A stretch of 64,000 bases of DNA from JBCCTX01 sp965263105. Lineage in GTDB: Bacteria; Bacteroidota; Bacteroidia; J057. The DNA is taken from assembly GCA_965263105.1 (NCBI GenBank), contig CBDHGL010000003.1:372001-436000 (forward strand). Reading direction: 5' to 3'. The position numbers and the translations under genes are program-made. The notes beneath the pieces are model-generated. The model made no database searches, was not told where the DNA came from, and saw only the letters and a list, made by a program, of their open reading frames with translations. Positions 16,294 to 25,751 of the stretch are shown here, piece after piece. The first letter of the stretch is position 1; each line of letters begins with the position of its first letter.

Positions 16294-17961
16294 ATGCTTC
16301 CTCGTATCAATCCTTCCCAAACCACCAGTTGGAATTCCCTTGCCAATCACTATTTGAACATGCGTTCGGTTCAAATGAAGGACCTGTTTGCCCAAGATCC
16401 TGAGCGATTTGAGCAGATGTCGCTTCGCTTTGAGGATATTTTGCTGGATTATTCCAAAAATATGCTGACGGCAGAAACCCTCAATTACTTATTTAGGCTA
16501 GCGGAAGAGGTAAAGCTCCCAGAGGCCATTGAGTCGATGTTTAGGGGAGAGCAAATCAATGAAACAGAGGGGCGGGCTGTATTACATGTGGCCTTAAGGA
16601 ATGTCTCGGGAAGTCCTATAGAGGTAGCAGGAGAAGATGTAATGCCCAAGGTTCAGGAGGTCTTGCGGAAAATGAAAGAATTTAGTGATTCTGTTATCTC
16701 AGGGGAATGGAAGGGATATACGGGGAAGGTCATTACCGATATTGTCAATATCGGGATTGGCGGTTCCGACTTAGGGCCTGTAATGGTTACAGAAGCATTG
16801 AAACCTTATGGGAAACCTAACCTACAGGTACATTATGTCTCCAATGTGGATGGAACTCACATAGCCGAAACTCTTAAGCTCATCAATCCCGAGACAACTC
16901 TTTTCATGGTGGCTTCCAAAACCTTTACCACTCAGGAGACCATGACCAATGCCCATACGGCTAGGGACTGGTTTTTGAAAGCAGCAGAGGAGGAGGAATA
17001 TATCAAAAAGCACTTTGTTGCCCTCTCTACCAATAAGGAAGGGATTACCAAATTTGGGATAGACCCCAACAACATGTTTGAATTTTGGGATTGGGTAGGG
17101 GGCCGTTATTCTCTGTGGTCGGCCATCGGTTTGTCGATTGCCTGCACGATTGGTTTTGAGAATTTCCACCAATTGTTGGAAGGGGCCCACGCCATGGACC
17201 AGCATTTTCGCCAGAGCCCCTTAGAGAAAAATATGCCAGTCATTCTCGCCTTGATAGGTATATGGTATAACAATTTTTTCGGTGCAGAATCAGAGGCCAT
17301 TCTCCCTTACGATCAGTACATGCACCGCTTTGCCGCCTACTTCCAACAAGGGAATATGGAAAGCAATGGGAAATATGTGGATCGAAATGGAAACCCTGTC
17401 AGCTACCAGACAGGTCCGATTATCTGGGGAGAACCCGGTACTAATGGCCAGCACGCCTTTTACCAACTCATCCACCAAGGGACTAAGTTGATCCCCTGTG
17501 ATTTTCTGGCACCAGCTATTAGCCACAATCCCTTAGGAGACCATCACCCCAAGTTGTTGGCGAATTTCTTTGCTCAAACAGAGGCCTTAATGAAGGGAAA
17601 AACAGAAGAAGAGGTAGTCGCTGAATTGGAATCTCAAGGCAAAAGCCCGGGGGAAATGGAGTATTTAACCCCCTTCAAGGTATTTAATGGCAATAAGCCG
17701 ACCAACTCCATTCTATTTAAGCAACTCACACCTCGCACCTTGGGAAGCCTGATTGCTCTATATGAACACAAAATCTTTGTTCAGGGAGTAATTTGGAACA
17801 TCCTCAGCTTTGATCAGTGGGGAGTAGAGTTAGGAAAGCAACTCGCTAAGAAGATTTTACCAGAATTAGATGGCGAAGAGTATGTAAACAGTCATGATGC
17901 CTCCACAAATGGCTTGATCAATGCTTATAAGGAAATGAGAGGGGAAATTGAAAATGGATAA
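16294..17961 (+). CDS. pgi: Glucose-6-phosphate isomerase
   Basis: 555 residues, normal length for the long bacterial form. Catalyses glucose 6-phosphate to fructose 6-phosphate in glycolysis/gluconeogenesis, cytoplasm. Both family signatures are present: WVGGRYSLWSAIG (about residues 265-277) and WNILSFDQWGVELGK (about 501-515). SDLGPVM and SKTFTTQET (phosphate-binding loop) are also intact. The start MLPRINPSQTTSWNSLANHY fits the family's N-terminal 'P-x-x-T-x-x-W-x-x-L-x-x-H' pattern. It is a single gene with divergent and convergent neighbours. Confidence 0.98.
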   Translation: MLPRINPSQTTSWNSLANHYLNMRSVQMKDLFAQDPERFEQMSLRFEDILLDYSKNMLTAETLNYLFRLAEEVKLPEAIESMFRGEQINETEGRAVLHVALRNVSGSPIEVAGEDVMPKVQEVLRKMKEFSDSVISGEWKGYTGKVITDIVNIGIGGSDLGPVMVTEALKPYGKPNLQVHYVSNVDGTHIAETLKLINPETTLFMVASKTFTTQETMTNAHTARDWFLKAAEEEEYIKKHFVALSTNKEGITKFGIDPNNMFEFWDWVGGRYSLWSAIGLSIACTIGFENFHQLLEGAHAMDQHFRQSPLEKNMPVILALIGIWYNNFFGAESEAILPYDQYMHRFAAYFQQGNMESNGKYVDRNGNPVSYQTGPIIWGEPGTNGQHAFYQLIHQGTKLIPCDFLAPAISHNPLGDHHPKLLANFFAQTEALMKGKTEEEVVAELESQGKSPGEMEYLTPFKVFNGNKPTNSILFKQLTPRTLGSLIALYEHKIFVQGVIWNILSFDQWGVELGKQLAKKILPELDGEEYVNSHDASTNGLINAYKEMRGEIENG

Positions 17962-18032
17962 TTAATATTTGAGCAATAGGTGATTGTGGAAATTCCCTAG
18001 TCATTTTTCAATTATCAATTGTTCATTCTTAT
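17962..18032. other. AT-rich junction between convergent genes
   Basis: The end of pgi (GAAAATGGATAATT) is nearly mirrored by CAATTATCAATTGTTCATT at 18009-18027. The stretch looks like one of the low-complexity AATTGA/CAATT mosaics common in Bacteroidota spacer DNA. No clear terminator with a T-run. Confidence 0.3.
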
Positions 18033-19856
18033 TTACCCCTCATTCCGCAGCGCCCGTATGCGCTTCCGCACCTCAACCGAATACAAACTCCCAGGAAAAA
18101 GGGAAAGAAATTCCAAGTAGTACTTCATTGCCTGCTCGGGTTCCTTAAGGGTATAGTCGTGTATCCGTGCCTTAGTATACAGGGCATCATCGCCATAGAT
18201 GTCGGTGGAAAAATTGTCGAGGATGCGATCGATGAATACCAGAGCGGTATCTACCTGGTTTTGTTTCAAGTAAATGTTGGCCTTTTCCCAATAGATTTCA
18301 TCAGATAGGTTGTGGGTGGGAAACTGAAAGGCGAGGGAGTCCATCAGTTCCAGAGAGGCTTCGTACTCTCGCTGATAGGTCAGTAATTGGGCTTGGGCAA
18401 ATATTTCTAGGGCAGTTGTAGAAGTATCGAGCCCAGTGTTATCAATGATCAATAGGTTGAGTTTGATGGCATCATTGGAGATGTCATTTGAGGTGTTATC
18501 CTTAATGGCACTTAGTAGGGCTTGGGAAAGGCTAAACTCTCCTTTGTAATAGGAAAGTTGGGCTAACTTAAAGCGTGCCAAGGCCCCAATCTGGCGATCG
18601 CGAAAGAGATTACTCACTTCCTCATAAGTGAGCTTGGCTTTGTTGTATTCCCGCTGCATAACTAAAATATCTCCGACCAATAGCTTGGCTTTAGCCAGAT
18701 TCTCCTTGGTCAACTGATCATTGCCTACTAGTCGGGAACTGATCTCTTGTAGTTCTCCCAAGGCATCCTCCAATTCGAATAGGTAAAAGACCTTGAGCTT
18801 GGCATAGCGATAGATGGCATCGAAGTACTGGGTTTTTCTACCGAATTTGTCTAGGAGCGTCTCATAAGATACAGCGGCTGTACGGACGACTTCGATATCG
18901 ACGGGGAGTTGATCGAAGGCTTCCAACTCCTGGTTAATCGCCTTTTCCATATGGGCGTGGTAGTAGTAAGGGGAATTCTTTTTCCGCTCGATAAGGTAGT
19001 TGAAGGCCTCATTGGAAAGGCTGTATTTTTTATTGTTTCTCAGGGTCTTGGCAAAGGAATAAATCCGACCCCCGTCTTCCCGAAATAAACGATCAATGGA
19101 TTTGACTTGGATAAAAGCTTCCATAAAGTTCTCCGTCAGCACATAGAACTCATAGATCATACGCCTGAGTCCCAGGTCATTGGGGGTTTTACTCACGGCG
19201 GATAACAAACTCTTTTCTACCTCTGGTCCTGCTGTGGGCCGAAGGTCTTTATCCACCATATTGAGGATAGACATATTGACACTACTTTCGTTGGAAGGAT
19301 TGGTCTGGTAGTTTTTGATGTACTCTGTAGTAGCGAGGTCGTATTTCCCCTGTTGCTGATAAATATTAGCAATTTCATCACCGAATAAGGAAGGACTTTT
19401 TATACGCTTCCTCCCCAATTGATAGCATGCTAAAGCCTCCTCCAATTTCTGTTCCTGATATAAAAAAGAGCCTACCTGTACATAGTGTCCTTCTAGTTTG
19501 AGCTTTTTGTTGATGGTTTCATCCAACAGTTTCTCACTCTCCTTGTCATTTCCCATCTTTTCTAAGACCATAGATCTCAAGACCGGGTAAATAACTTTTT
19601 CCGGATCTTTTTTGATGGCCCGCTCTAGGAATTTGTCAGCTTCGGGGAGATTGTCTAAGCCTTGGTAACTATTCACAATTCGGCGAACCGTCTGTTCATC
19701 GGGTACTTTTTTATACAGCTTGAGGTAAAGATCAAGGGCAGATTCGTATTCTTCTGCAGTAAAATATTTATCCGCCAACTCCGCCTCGGCAGAAGGTTGG
19801 GCAAAGATTCCAAAGGAATATAGGAGCCCAAGCAGAAGAACAATTCTGAATTTCAT
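18033..19856 (-). CDS. Exported tetratricopeptide repeat protein
   Basis: 607 residues: signal peptide (1-19, LLLGLLYSFGIFAQ) followed by TPR-like helical repeats throughout, for example AEEYESALDLYLKLYKKVPDEQTV near residue 35, EEALACYQLGRKR near 140 and DALYTKARIHDYTLKEPEQAMKYYLEF near 560. Bacteroidota carry many such periplasmic scaffolds; the partner is unknown. It is convergent with pgi and separated from gcvH by 157 bases. Confidence 0.85.
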   Translation of the reverse strand: MKFRIVLLLGLLYSFGIFAQPSAEAELADKYFTAEEYESALDLYLKLYKKVPDEQTVRRIVNSYQGLDNLPEADKFLERAIKKDPEKVIYPVLRSMVLEKMGNDKESEKLLDETINKKLKLEGHYVQVGSFLYQEQKLEEALACYQLGRKRIKSPSLFGDEIANIYQQQGKYDLATTEYIKNYQTNPSNESSVNMSILNMVDKDLRPTAGPEVEKSLLSAVSKTPNDLGLRRMIYEFYVLTENFMEAFIQVKSIDRLFREDGGRIYSFAKTLRNNKKYSLSNEAFNYLIERKKNSPYYYHAHMEKAINQELEAFDQLPVDIEVVRTAAVSYETLLDKFGRKTQYFDAIYRYAKLKVFYLFELEDALGELQEISSRLVGNDQLTKENLAKAKLLVGDILVMQREYNKAKLTYEEVSNLFRDRQIGALARFKLAQLSYYKGEFSLSQALLSAIKDNTSNDISNDAIKLNLLIIDNTGLDTSTTALEIFAQAQLLTYQREYEASLELMDSLAFQFPTHNLSDEIYWEKANIYLKQNQVDTALVFIDRILDNFSTDIYGDDALYTKARIHDYTLKEPEQAMKYYLEFLSLFPGSLYSVEVRKRIRALRNEG

Positions 19857-20013
19857 AGTTTTCTTGGTTAAAAAAGAGAAAGCTAAGTCTTCCCTAATAA
19901 AGAATAACGAATAAATGCCTCCTTCGTTGGAGGGATAGCGTAGGGTAGTCCCAAAAAAGAGATTCCTTCGAAAAAAATAAGGAAATATGGAGGTTTAAAC
20001 CTTCAAAAGGATC

Positions 20014-20394
20014 CTATACACCGATCATTTTTTCATAATCGGGGGCTGTGAGCAAGTCAGCGGCACCTGGGTCCTCTTGCATTTTGATCCGAATAAGCCA
20101 TCCGTCCCCATAAGGGTCCTCATTGACCAACTCGGGCGTATCGCTTAGTTTTTCATTTAACTCAACTACCGATCCCGCAACGGGCATGAAGAGGTCTGAA
20201 ACGGTTTTTACAGCTTCCACAGTGCCAAAAATAGCATTCCGTTCTACATCTTGGTCAAGGGTTTCGATTTCCAGATAAACAATATCTCCCAGTTCGCCTT
20301 GAGCAAAGTCTGTAATACCTACAACGGCATAGTCTCCTTCAATCCGGATCCATTCATGATCTTTGGTGTATAAGAGATCCGCAGGAAAATTCAT
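20014..20394 (-). CDS. gcvH: Glycine cleavage system H protein
   Basis: 126 residues, standard length. The lipoyl attachment site is GTVEAVKTVSDLFMPVAG with the modified Lys at 63. N-terminal YTKDHEWIRIEGDYAVVGITDFAQ and ELGDIVYLE are family hallmarks. H protein shuttles the aminomethyl group between the P, T and L proteins; it is also used in lipoate transfer. P and T genes are not in this window, so the gene is unlinked here. Confidence 0.97.
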   Translation of the reverse strand: MNFPADLLYTKDHEWIRIEGDYAVVGITDFAQGELGDIVYLEIETLDQDVERNAIFGTVEAVKTVSDLFMPVAGSVVELNEKLSDTPELVNEDPYGDGWLIRIKMQEDPGAADLLTAPDYEKMIGV

Positions 20395-20458
20395 AAAGTA
20401 AATATTAGTGATTACGCCAAATTAGTTGAAACCCAGGTATTATCAAAACTCATTTTCG

Positions 20459-21718
20459 CTAACCTTGGGACACATCGGGTCGGATTCTGACAAAAGGTGA
20501 GTATTTTCGGCTATGGCGAATGATAACAGATTCACAGGAGTGCAGGAATTGAGAGATGTTTTGAGAGAGTAGGGCATTTTCTTGAATCCATTCCTGATTC
20601 TCCCATCCAAAGCCATCCTTATACATTTGAAGGCCTTCCTGGATTTCAAGAATTGCATCAGCCAGGTGCTCGGCGCTAAATGGATCTACGATGAAGCCGT
20701 TGCGTTGGTGCTGAATCAACTCCTTATTTGCAGGGATTGGGTTAACAATAGGAATAGCTCCTGCATATCTTCCTTCGTTGAGGGAATTGGATTGGCCATC
20801 ATAGACAGGGGTGGATATGAACATATCTGTCAAAGACCAGAGTTGCATCATATCTTCACGAGGAATGAGCCCTTCTTCCAGATAAAAATTGTCGAACTGT
20901 TTGGAGAGTTCTGCCGCTTTGTGTCGGATGTCTTTTGGGATTTGGTATCCTGCCGAAAGCATCAAGAACTTTAAATCTCTTACACCTCGGAGAAGTAATT
21001 TTTCAAAGGCGGATAAGATAATATCTCCTTGATAAATGGGTTTGAGACCTCTTGGGCTTAATACCAGTTTTTGCCAGGAGCGAATGTTATATTTCTTCTT
21101 TAGCTTTTCTTGTACGTCATTATTTACCTCGAAAAGCTCCGGTTCTATCCCCCAGCGGTTGAGACGAGTCTTGGACCTAGGAACATCAAACCAATCGACC
21201 ATGGCTTCTATCAGGCGCTGATTATCGGCCATAATCATATCTGACTTCTTCAAGGCCTGGGAGACGTGATGGCGAAAGATAGGCCATTTCCAGGCACCTT
21301 GAAGGCGAGAGAGGGGAGTCTCTTTTTCTATCTGGCTCCAGCGACGACTCAAGGGGAAAGAGCTAGCCTGCCTGTTGGGAGGGTATTCCAGGATATCTGC
21401 TCCCATCGCAATACTCACTATGGGACCATATCCACATCGGGTAGCCCATACCCCAAAAGGGGTTATGTTAATGGGATTGACTATGTCTATCTCATGTTGA
21501 ACAAGTTGGCTGTGTAGTTCCTGGGTACTATATAGATAGCTTTTGTAGGTGATCTCTCCCTTGGAGGTAAAACGGGGATTAATTTTTACACAATTTACAT
21601 GAGGAAGCTTCGCGTCTGAGAAGCTAAAGACCGTTACTTGTGCCCCCGCAGCTACGAGCGCGCGAGTCCATTTCTTCGTATGGAAACTAGAAGGTTCAGA
21701 TAATACGGCAATATGCAT
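20459..21718 (-). CDS. Glycosyltransferase family 4 (GT-B)
   Basis: 419 residues. N-terminal Rossmann half begins MHIAVLSEPSSFHTKKWTRAL with acceptor-binding fold; the C-terminal half contains the donor-binding motif LNEGRYAGAIPIVNPIPANKELI (around 325-350) and NGFIVDPFSAEHLADAI. This is the GT4 retaining type that transfers sugars from nucleotide donors to polysaccharide or lipid acceptors in cell-surface synthesis. It is not inside a recognisable polysaccharide cluster; the flanks are gcvH and an ABC system on the other strand. Confidence 0.88.
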   Translation of the reverse strand: MHIAVLSEPSSFHTKKWTRALVAAGAQVTVFSFSDAKLPHVNCVKINPRFTSKGEITYKSYLYSTQELHSQLVQHEIDIVNPINITPFGVWATRCGYGPIVSIAMGADILEYPPNRQASSFPLSRRWSQIEKETPLSRLQGAWKWPIFRHHVSQALKKSDMIMADNQRLIEAMVDWFDVPRSKTRLNRWGIEPELFEVNNDVQEKLKKKYNIRSWQKLVLSPRGLKPIYQGDIILSAFEKLLLRGVRDLKFLMLSAGYQIPKDIRHKAAELSKQFDNFYLEEGLIPREDMMQLWSLTDMFISTPVYDGQSNSLNEGRYAGAIPIVNPIPANKELIQHQRNGFIVDPFSAEHLADAILEIQEGLQMYKDGFGWENQEWIQENALLSQNISQFLHSCESVIIRHSRKYSPFVRIRPDVSQG

Positions 21719-21785
21719 TTTCTGCCCAGGATTTACAGCAATTTACTAAAAATTGCCGTTTCTCCACATAAACCCTAGCATTCAG

Positions 21786-21816
21786 TTTGTCGTTTATTTA
21801 AATATTCTTAACCTTG
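21786..21816 (+). promoter_or_regulatory. Candidate promoter of the ABC/CxxC gene set
   Basis: TTTG (21786-21789), 19-base spacer, TAACCTTG (21809-21816), one mismatch from TAnnTTTG. Start of transcription near 21823, ATG at 21850. Confidence 0.45.
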
Positions 21817-21849
21817 TCCATCTACTTCATTGAGAATTCTTAGTTGCCT

Positions 21850-22476
21850 ATGCTAAATGCTTCAGGTATTCGCTTTTCCTATGGGGAAGAACAATCGTTT
21901 GACTTCCCTGCTATAGCCTGTCAGCAGGGTAAACCCTTGCTGATATTAGGTGAATCAGGAAAAGGAAAAACAACTTTGCTTCATCTGCTGGGAGGAATTT
22001 TGAAGGCCCAGTCGGGAAGTATTGTGGTAGGAGAGACAGATTTGTGTAGCCTTTCCATCCAACAATTGGATCGGTTTAGAGGGAAACATATAGGACTGAT
22101 TTTTCAAGTTTCTCACTTTGTCTCCTCCCTATCGGTTAAGGAGAACTTACTGATGGCCCAATACCTGGCAGGAGAGCCAAAGGATGGGAAAAAGGTTGAG
22201 GCTTTACTTCAAGCTATGGGCTTGGGAGATAAATTATCCCAAAAGCCCTTTCGTCTCAGCCAGGGCCAACAACAACGAGTGGCCATTGCCAGGGCATTGG
22301 TTAATACACCCAAGCTCATCCTGGCAGATGAGCCAACCTCTAGCTTAGATGACAGCAATTGCTTTCGCGTAATTGACATCCTGGAGCAACAAGCAGCAGA
22401 GATAGAGGCAGCTTTGGTAATTGTGACCCATGATCATAGGCTAACGGAAAAATTTCCTCACCAGCTCATTCTATGA
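21850..22476 (+). CDS. ABC transporter ATP-binding protein (LolD/MacB-like)
   Basis: About 208 residues from the ATG at 21850 (a TTG two codons upstream is also open). Walker A GESGKGKTT (residues ~34-42), Q-loop FQVSHF, signature LSQGQQQRVAIARAL (~137-151) and Walker B LILADEPTSSLD are all intact, so it is an active ATPase of the small type that pairs with FtsX-fold permeases. Its TGA overlaps the permease ATG by 4 bases. Note FQVSHF where LolD proteins usually have FQ.hnLlp.. It likely powers the mechanotransmission-type ABC complex with the next gene. Confidence 0.93.
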   Translation: MLNASGIRFSYGEEQSFDFPAIACQQGKPLLILGESGKGKTTLLHLLGGILKAQSGSIVVGETDLCSLSIQQLDRFRGKHIGLIFQVSHFVSSLSVKENLLMAQYLAGEPKDGKKVEALLQAMGLGDKLSQKPFRLSQGQQQRVAIARALVNTPKLILADEPTSSLDDSNCFRVIDILEQQAAEIEAALVIVTHDHRLTEKFPHQLIL

Positions 22477-23741
22477 ATATATTTCGTTTAAGTTGGAAGA
22501 ACCTACGGGCAAAGCCTTTGAATACCTTGCTCAGCTTGCTACTCCTGAGTTTGGGAGTGGGGATTATCTCCCTTTTGCTCTTGCTCAACAAGCAATTGGA
22601 GGAACAATTCAATAGGAACATTAAGGGAATAGATATGGTAGTAGGAGCCAAGGGAAGCCCTTTGCAGTTGATCTTGGCCAGTGTATACCATATTGACTAT
22701 CCCACAGGAAATATTTCCAAAAAGGCTGCTGATAGCCTGGTAAGTAATCCCCTCATATCCTGGCACATTCCGATGGCTTACGGAGATAATGTGCAATCCT
22801 TTCGAATATTGGGAACCACATATGATTATCCCAAACACTACGGTGGCCAGTTGAAAGAGGGAAGTTTATGGGAAAAGGACCTGGAAACTACTATTGGGGC
22901 CAGGGTGGCAGAAGAACTAGGGCTTAAAGTGGGAGACTCATTTTTTAGCTCTCATGGACTGACTTCCTCTATGGATGTCCACGATGATAAGGCATTCAAG
23001 GTTGTCGGGATTTTTGAACCGAATAATTCGGTTCTGGACCAATTGGTCTTATGTTCGGTCAAAAGTATATGGTCAGTCCACGAACACGAGGAAGTAGATG
23101 GAGAAGCTCATGAAGAAGGCGAATCCCATGAGGAAGTAGACAAAGAACAAGCACATCACGAGGAAGAAGGACATCAGGCAGATAACGAGGATGAGAATCG
23201 CGAATTGACCTCCCTTTTAGTAGGATTTAGGGGGCCGATGGGTATGGTTACCCTACCCCGAGCAGTCAATGAACAAACCTCTATGCAGGCGGCTTTACCT
23301 GCTATTGAAATCAACCGCTTGTGGAGCTTAATGGGAATAGGAATTAATACGCTGCGAGGGATTGCCTTGGCGATCATTATTATTTCGGGGATAAGCGTTT
23401 TTATTTCCCTTTTTAACTCGCTCAAGGAACGAAAATACGAGCTAGCACTTATGCGCTCTTTAGGAGCCTCCAGAAGTAAAATATTTAGCCTGATTCTCCT
23501 CGAAGGACTCCTTCTTTCCGTAATAGGTTTTGTGATTGGGATCCTCCTTAGCCGGCTTGGACTTCTACTCCTTTCCCGCTTTGTAGCCAAAGATTACCAC
23601 TATGACATTCAACAGATGGAGATGCTCCCTGCAGAGGGGATATTATTTTTAGGTACCCTGAGTATTGGCTTTCTGGCAGCTGCTTTACCGGCATTCAAAG
23701 GCTTTTTCCTAAATATTTCGCAGACGTTGGCAGAAAATTAA
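22473..23741 (+). CDS. FtsX-like ABC permease with His/Glu-rich periplasmic loop
   Basis: 422 residues: first membrane helix (about 17-39), a large periplasmic domain (40-295) with IDMVVGAKGSPLQLIL, then three helices (about 300-325, 345-370, 395-415) with ERKYELALMRSLGAS, the hallmark of MacB/LolC-type permeases. Residues 203-242 are an inserted run of His, Glu and Asp (His at 203, 205, 213, 219, 228, 229 and 234), a metal-binding style loop not usual in MacB or LolC. Together with the two following CxxC proteins it suggests a metal-responsive or metal-handling transporter (compare the Vibrio Zrg-type zinc system, from memory). Confidence 0.9.
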   Translation: MNIFRLSWKNLRAKPLNTLLSLLLLSLGVGIISLLLLLNKQLEEQFNRNIKGIDMVVGAKGSPLQLILASVYHIDYPTGNISKKAADSLVSNPLISWHIPMAYGDNVQSFRILGTTYDYPKHYGGQLKEGSLWEKDLETTIGARVAEELGLKVGDSFFSSHGLTSSMDVHDDKAFKVVGIFEPNNSVLDQLVLCSVKSIWSVHEHEEVDGEAHEEGESHEEVDKEQAHHEEEGHQADNEDENRELTSLLVGFRGPMGMVTLPRAVNEQTSMQAALPAIEINRLWSLMGIGINTLRGIALAIIIISGISVFISLFNSLKERKYELALMRSLGASRSKIFSLILLEGLLLSVIGFVIGILLSRLGLLLLSRFVAKDYHYDIQQMEMLPAEGILFLGTLSIGFLAAALPAFKGFFLNISQTLAEN

Positions 23742-23750
23742 TTTGCGCTT

Positions 23751-24191
23751 ATGATGAGGACATTCATTCTTCTTTGTGTTTTATTAATTGGGGGAGGAGT
23801 CTATTCCAATTTATCGGCTCAAGTTCCGGTTGAATGGGAAGACCTATCTGAAGTAGAATTTGATTTTAAATATATCTCCAAGCAGAAGAAACTGGCTTCT
23901 AATCCCCTTTTTCCGCCGGAGATTCAAGCTCTATCTGGTCAGCGCATTAGGATAACGGGTTACGTCATTCCCATGAAAGCAGCAGAGAAAGCTTATGCCC
24001 TTTCTGAATTTCCCAATGCCTCCTGCTTTTTCTGTGGAAATGCTGGCTTGGAAACGATTATGGAGCTGCGACTAAGAAAAAAAAGAACGAGTTTTAAGAC
24101 CGATGAAATCCGTACCTTTACGGGAGTTTTGAGGCTAAGTTCCAATATTGAAGAACTGCCCTTTGTGTTGGAAGATGCCCTGGCCGAATAA
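23751..24191 (+). CDS. Exported CxxC protein, DUF3299-like
   Basis: 146 residues with a signal peptide (about 1-23, FILLCVLLIGGGVYSNLSA). Core: RIRITGYVIPMKAA...YALSEFPNASCFFCGNAGLETIMEL, i.e. a 'GYxxP' strand and a C92-x-x-C95 pair followed by G-x-A-G-x-E. The arrangement is reminiscent of DUF3299 proteins, small secreted partners of metal-linked ABC systems, but with an FFC rather than a HxPPPxxN end. It follows the permease by 9 bases. Cysteines may bind metal or a partner; not experimentally known. Confidence 0.68.
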   Translation: MMRTFILLCVLLIGGGVYSNLSAQVPVEWEDLSEVEFDFKYISKQKKLASNPLFPPEIQALSGQRIRITGYVIPMKAAEKAYALSEFPNASCFFCGNAGLETIMELRLRKKRTSFKTDEIRTFTGVLRLSSNIEELPFVLEDALAE

Positions 24192-24219
24192 GATTAGTTT
24201 AACTATTATCCGTTGGTAT

Positions 24220-24840
24220 ATGTGGAACCGAATGTATATATGTCTACTGGTGGCTATTTCTGTTTCATGTAGTCCCATGAGTAATTCCGGTAAGTCGGAA
24301 AATGAGGATGCTGAAGTCGCTATTCTTCCCCCTGATTCGCTAGAAGATAGCCTGGATTTTGTATTTGATGATGTGGAAGTACAAGCTCCTTTGGCCCCTT
24401 TGCCCGAATTGGGAATAGGAAAACCCAAACCCAACCCCAAGGAGATAGAAGGCCACCAATTACTCACATGGGATGACCTGAGAGACGTAGCCTTTGAGAA
24501 AAAGTATTACGAATCGGAAGGCCAATACTTTGACTATCCTACCTATGGGGAAAGAATTCAGAAGCGGGAAGGGGAGCAGGTTTATATTTCTGGATACCTC
24601 CTTCCGGTAAATCCAGACTCAAACTCCTATGTACTTTCCGCTTATACCTTCAGCTCCTGTTTTTTCTGTGGACAGGCTGGACCTGAGTCGATTGTGGAAC
24701 TCATGCTGGAGGAAAAACTGGATTCGGATTATGTCACCGATCAATGGATCGCCTTTAAAGGGGCCTTACGTCTCAATGCGGACGACTTGGACCACTTATA
24801 CTACATCTTAGATGAGGCAGTGGAAGTAGGGCTAGAATAG
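24220..24840 (+). CDS. CxxC lipoprotein, DUF3299-like paralogue
   Basis: Start chosen at the ATG at 24220 because the following MYICLLVAISVSC has a lipobox with the lipidated Cys at 17; an upstream in-frame ATG at 24148 would place a non-signal peptide first and overlap the previous gene by 44 bases. About 206 residues. After a proline- and acid-rich linker comes the same core as in the previous gene: QVYISGYLLPV...LSAYTFSSCFFCGQAGPESIVEL (C147-x-x-C150). The two proteins are thus paralogues, one soluble periplasmic and one membrane-anchored. Likely co-transcribed with the ABC genes. Confidence 0.7.
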   Translation: MWNRMYICLLVAISVSCSPMSNSGKSENEDAEVAILPPDSLEDSLDFVFDDVEVQAPLAPLPELGIGKPKPNPKEIEGHQLLTWDDLRDVAFEKKYYESEGQYFDYPTYGERIQKREGEQVYISGYLLPVNPDSNSYVLSAYTFSSCFFCGQAGPESIVELMLEEKLDSDYVTDQWIAFKGALRLNADDLDHLYYILDEAVEVGLE

Positions 24841-24953
24841 TTTGATGGTCGACGGTCCTAAGTCCATGGTTTTTTGTGATAATTATCCCTAATTATGCTA
24901 AGGCTAATTGCCCCAAATCTCTTTGTGGATTGTGGTCTGTCGACTATCAACTA
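24841..24953. repeat. GGTC-type repeat mosaics
   Basis: TGGTCGACGGTCC (24846-24858) and TGTGGTCTGTCGACTATC (24931-24948) are imperfect copies of the word-mosaic at 1914-1943. They lie between the convergent CxxC gene and pyrH. No gene seen. Confidence 0.4.
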
Positions 24954-25670
24954 CTAAGAAACCAAGGTCCCCACCGTTTCCCCAACGATAATTCTCTTGA
25001 GATTTTCCGGCTCATTGATATTGAAGACGATAATGGGCAGTTCGTTTTCCTGACAGAGGGTGAAGGCCGTCATGTCCATTACATTAAGCCTGTGGCTCAA
25101 AACGTCTGCAAAGGAGATCTCATCGAATTTAGTGGCAGAGGCATCTTTTTCTGGATCTGCTGTATAGACTCCATCTACACGTGTTCCTTTGAGGACGACG
25201 TCTGCATCAATTTCAATCGCTCGCAGGCTGGCAGCTGTATCGGTAGTAAAGAAGGGATTCCCAGTTCCCGATCCAAAAACCACGACACGGCCCTTCTCCA
25301 GGTGTCGTATAGCTTTCCTTCTAATATAGGGTTCACAGATCTTATCCATAGGGATGGCGGACTGCAAGCGCACCTGTACGCCTTTTTGTTCCAAGGCATC
25401 CTGAATAGCCATCCCATTTATAACAGTAGCCAACATTCCCATATAGTCTCCATGGGCCCTATTCATCCCGGAATCCTTTACGCCTTGTAGGCCCCGGAAA
25501 ATATTTCCTCCTCCAACAACGATGGCTATTTCCGCACCCATTTCCCAAATTTCTTTGATCTGCTCAGCATATTTGAATAAGGTTTCAATGTCGATCCCAA
25601 AAGACTGGTTCCCTACAAGGGCCTCTCCACTGAGTTTAAGCAAGATGCGTTTGTATTTTAGTCGCTGCAT
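24954..25670 (-). CDS. pyrH: Uridylate kinase
   Basis: 238 residues, normal length. ATP + UMP to UDP; an amino-acid-kinase-fold hexamer in the cytoplasm. KRILLKLSGEALVG (7-20), IAIVVGGGNIFRG (47-59) and GTGNPFFTTDTAASLRA (~134-150) mark the phosphate-, UMP- and ATP-binding parts. In many bacteria it follows tsf directly; here it does too (25670 to 25789) but with a strong terminator between, so it may have its own promoter. Confidence 0.98.
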   Translation of the reverse strand: MQRLKYKRILLKLSGEALVGNQSFGIDIETLFKYAEQIKEIWEMGAEIAIVVGGGNIFRGLQGVKDSGMNRAHGDYMGMLATVINGMAIQDALEQKGVQVRLQSAIPMDKICEPYIRRKAIRHLEKGRVVVFGSGTGNPFFTTDTAASLRAIEIDADVVLKGTRVDGVYTADPEKDASATKFDEISFADVLSHRLNVMDMTAFTLCQENELPIIVFNINEPENLKRIIVGETVGTLVS

Positions 25671-25751
25671 ATAGGATGATTGAATTCTAGCAATTGGTTT
25701 AATATGTCAAAAGAAGGAATGTTTAAATTAGAAAGGAAAATATACAAAAAA

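Noticed and set aside
16050..16346. Open frame of 98 residues on the minus strand overlapping the pgi start
   Set aside because: It overlaps the well-supported pgi start in an antisense frame and has no domain or start signal.
24876..25490. Plus-strand open frame of 204 residues through pyrH
   Set aside because: It is the reverse frame of pyrH, whose motifs are clear; no family pattern of its own.
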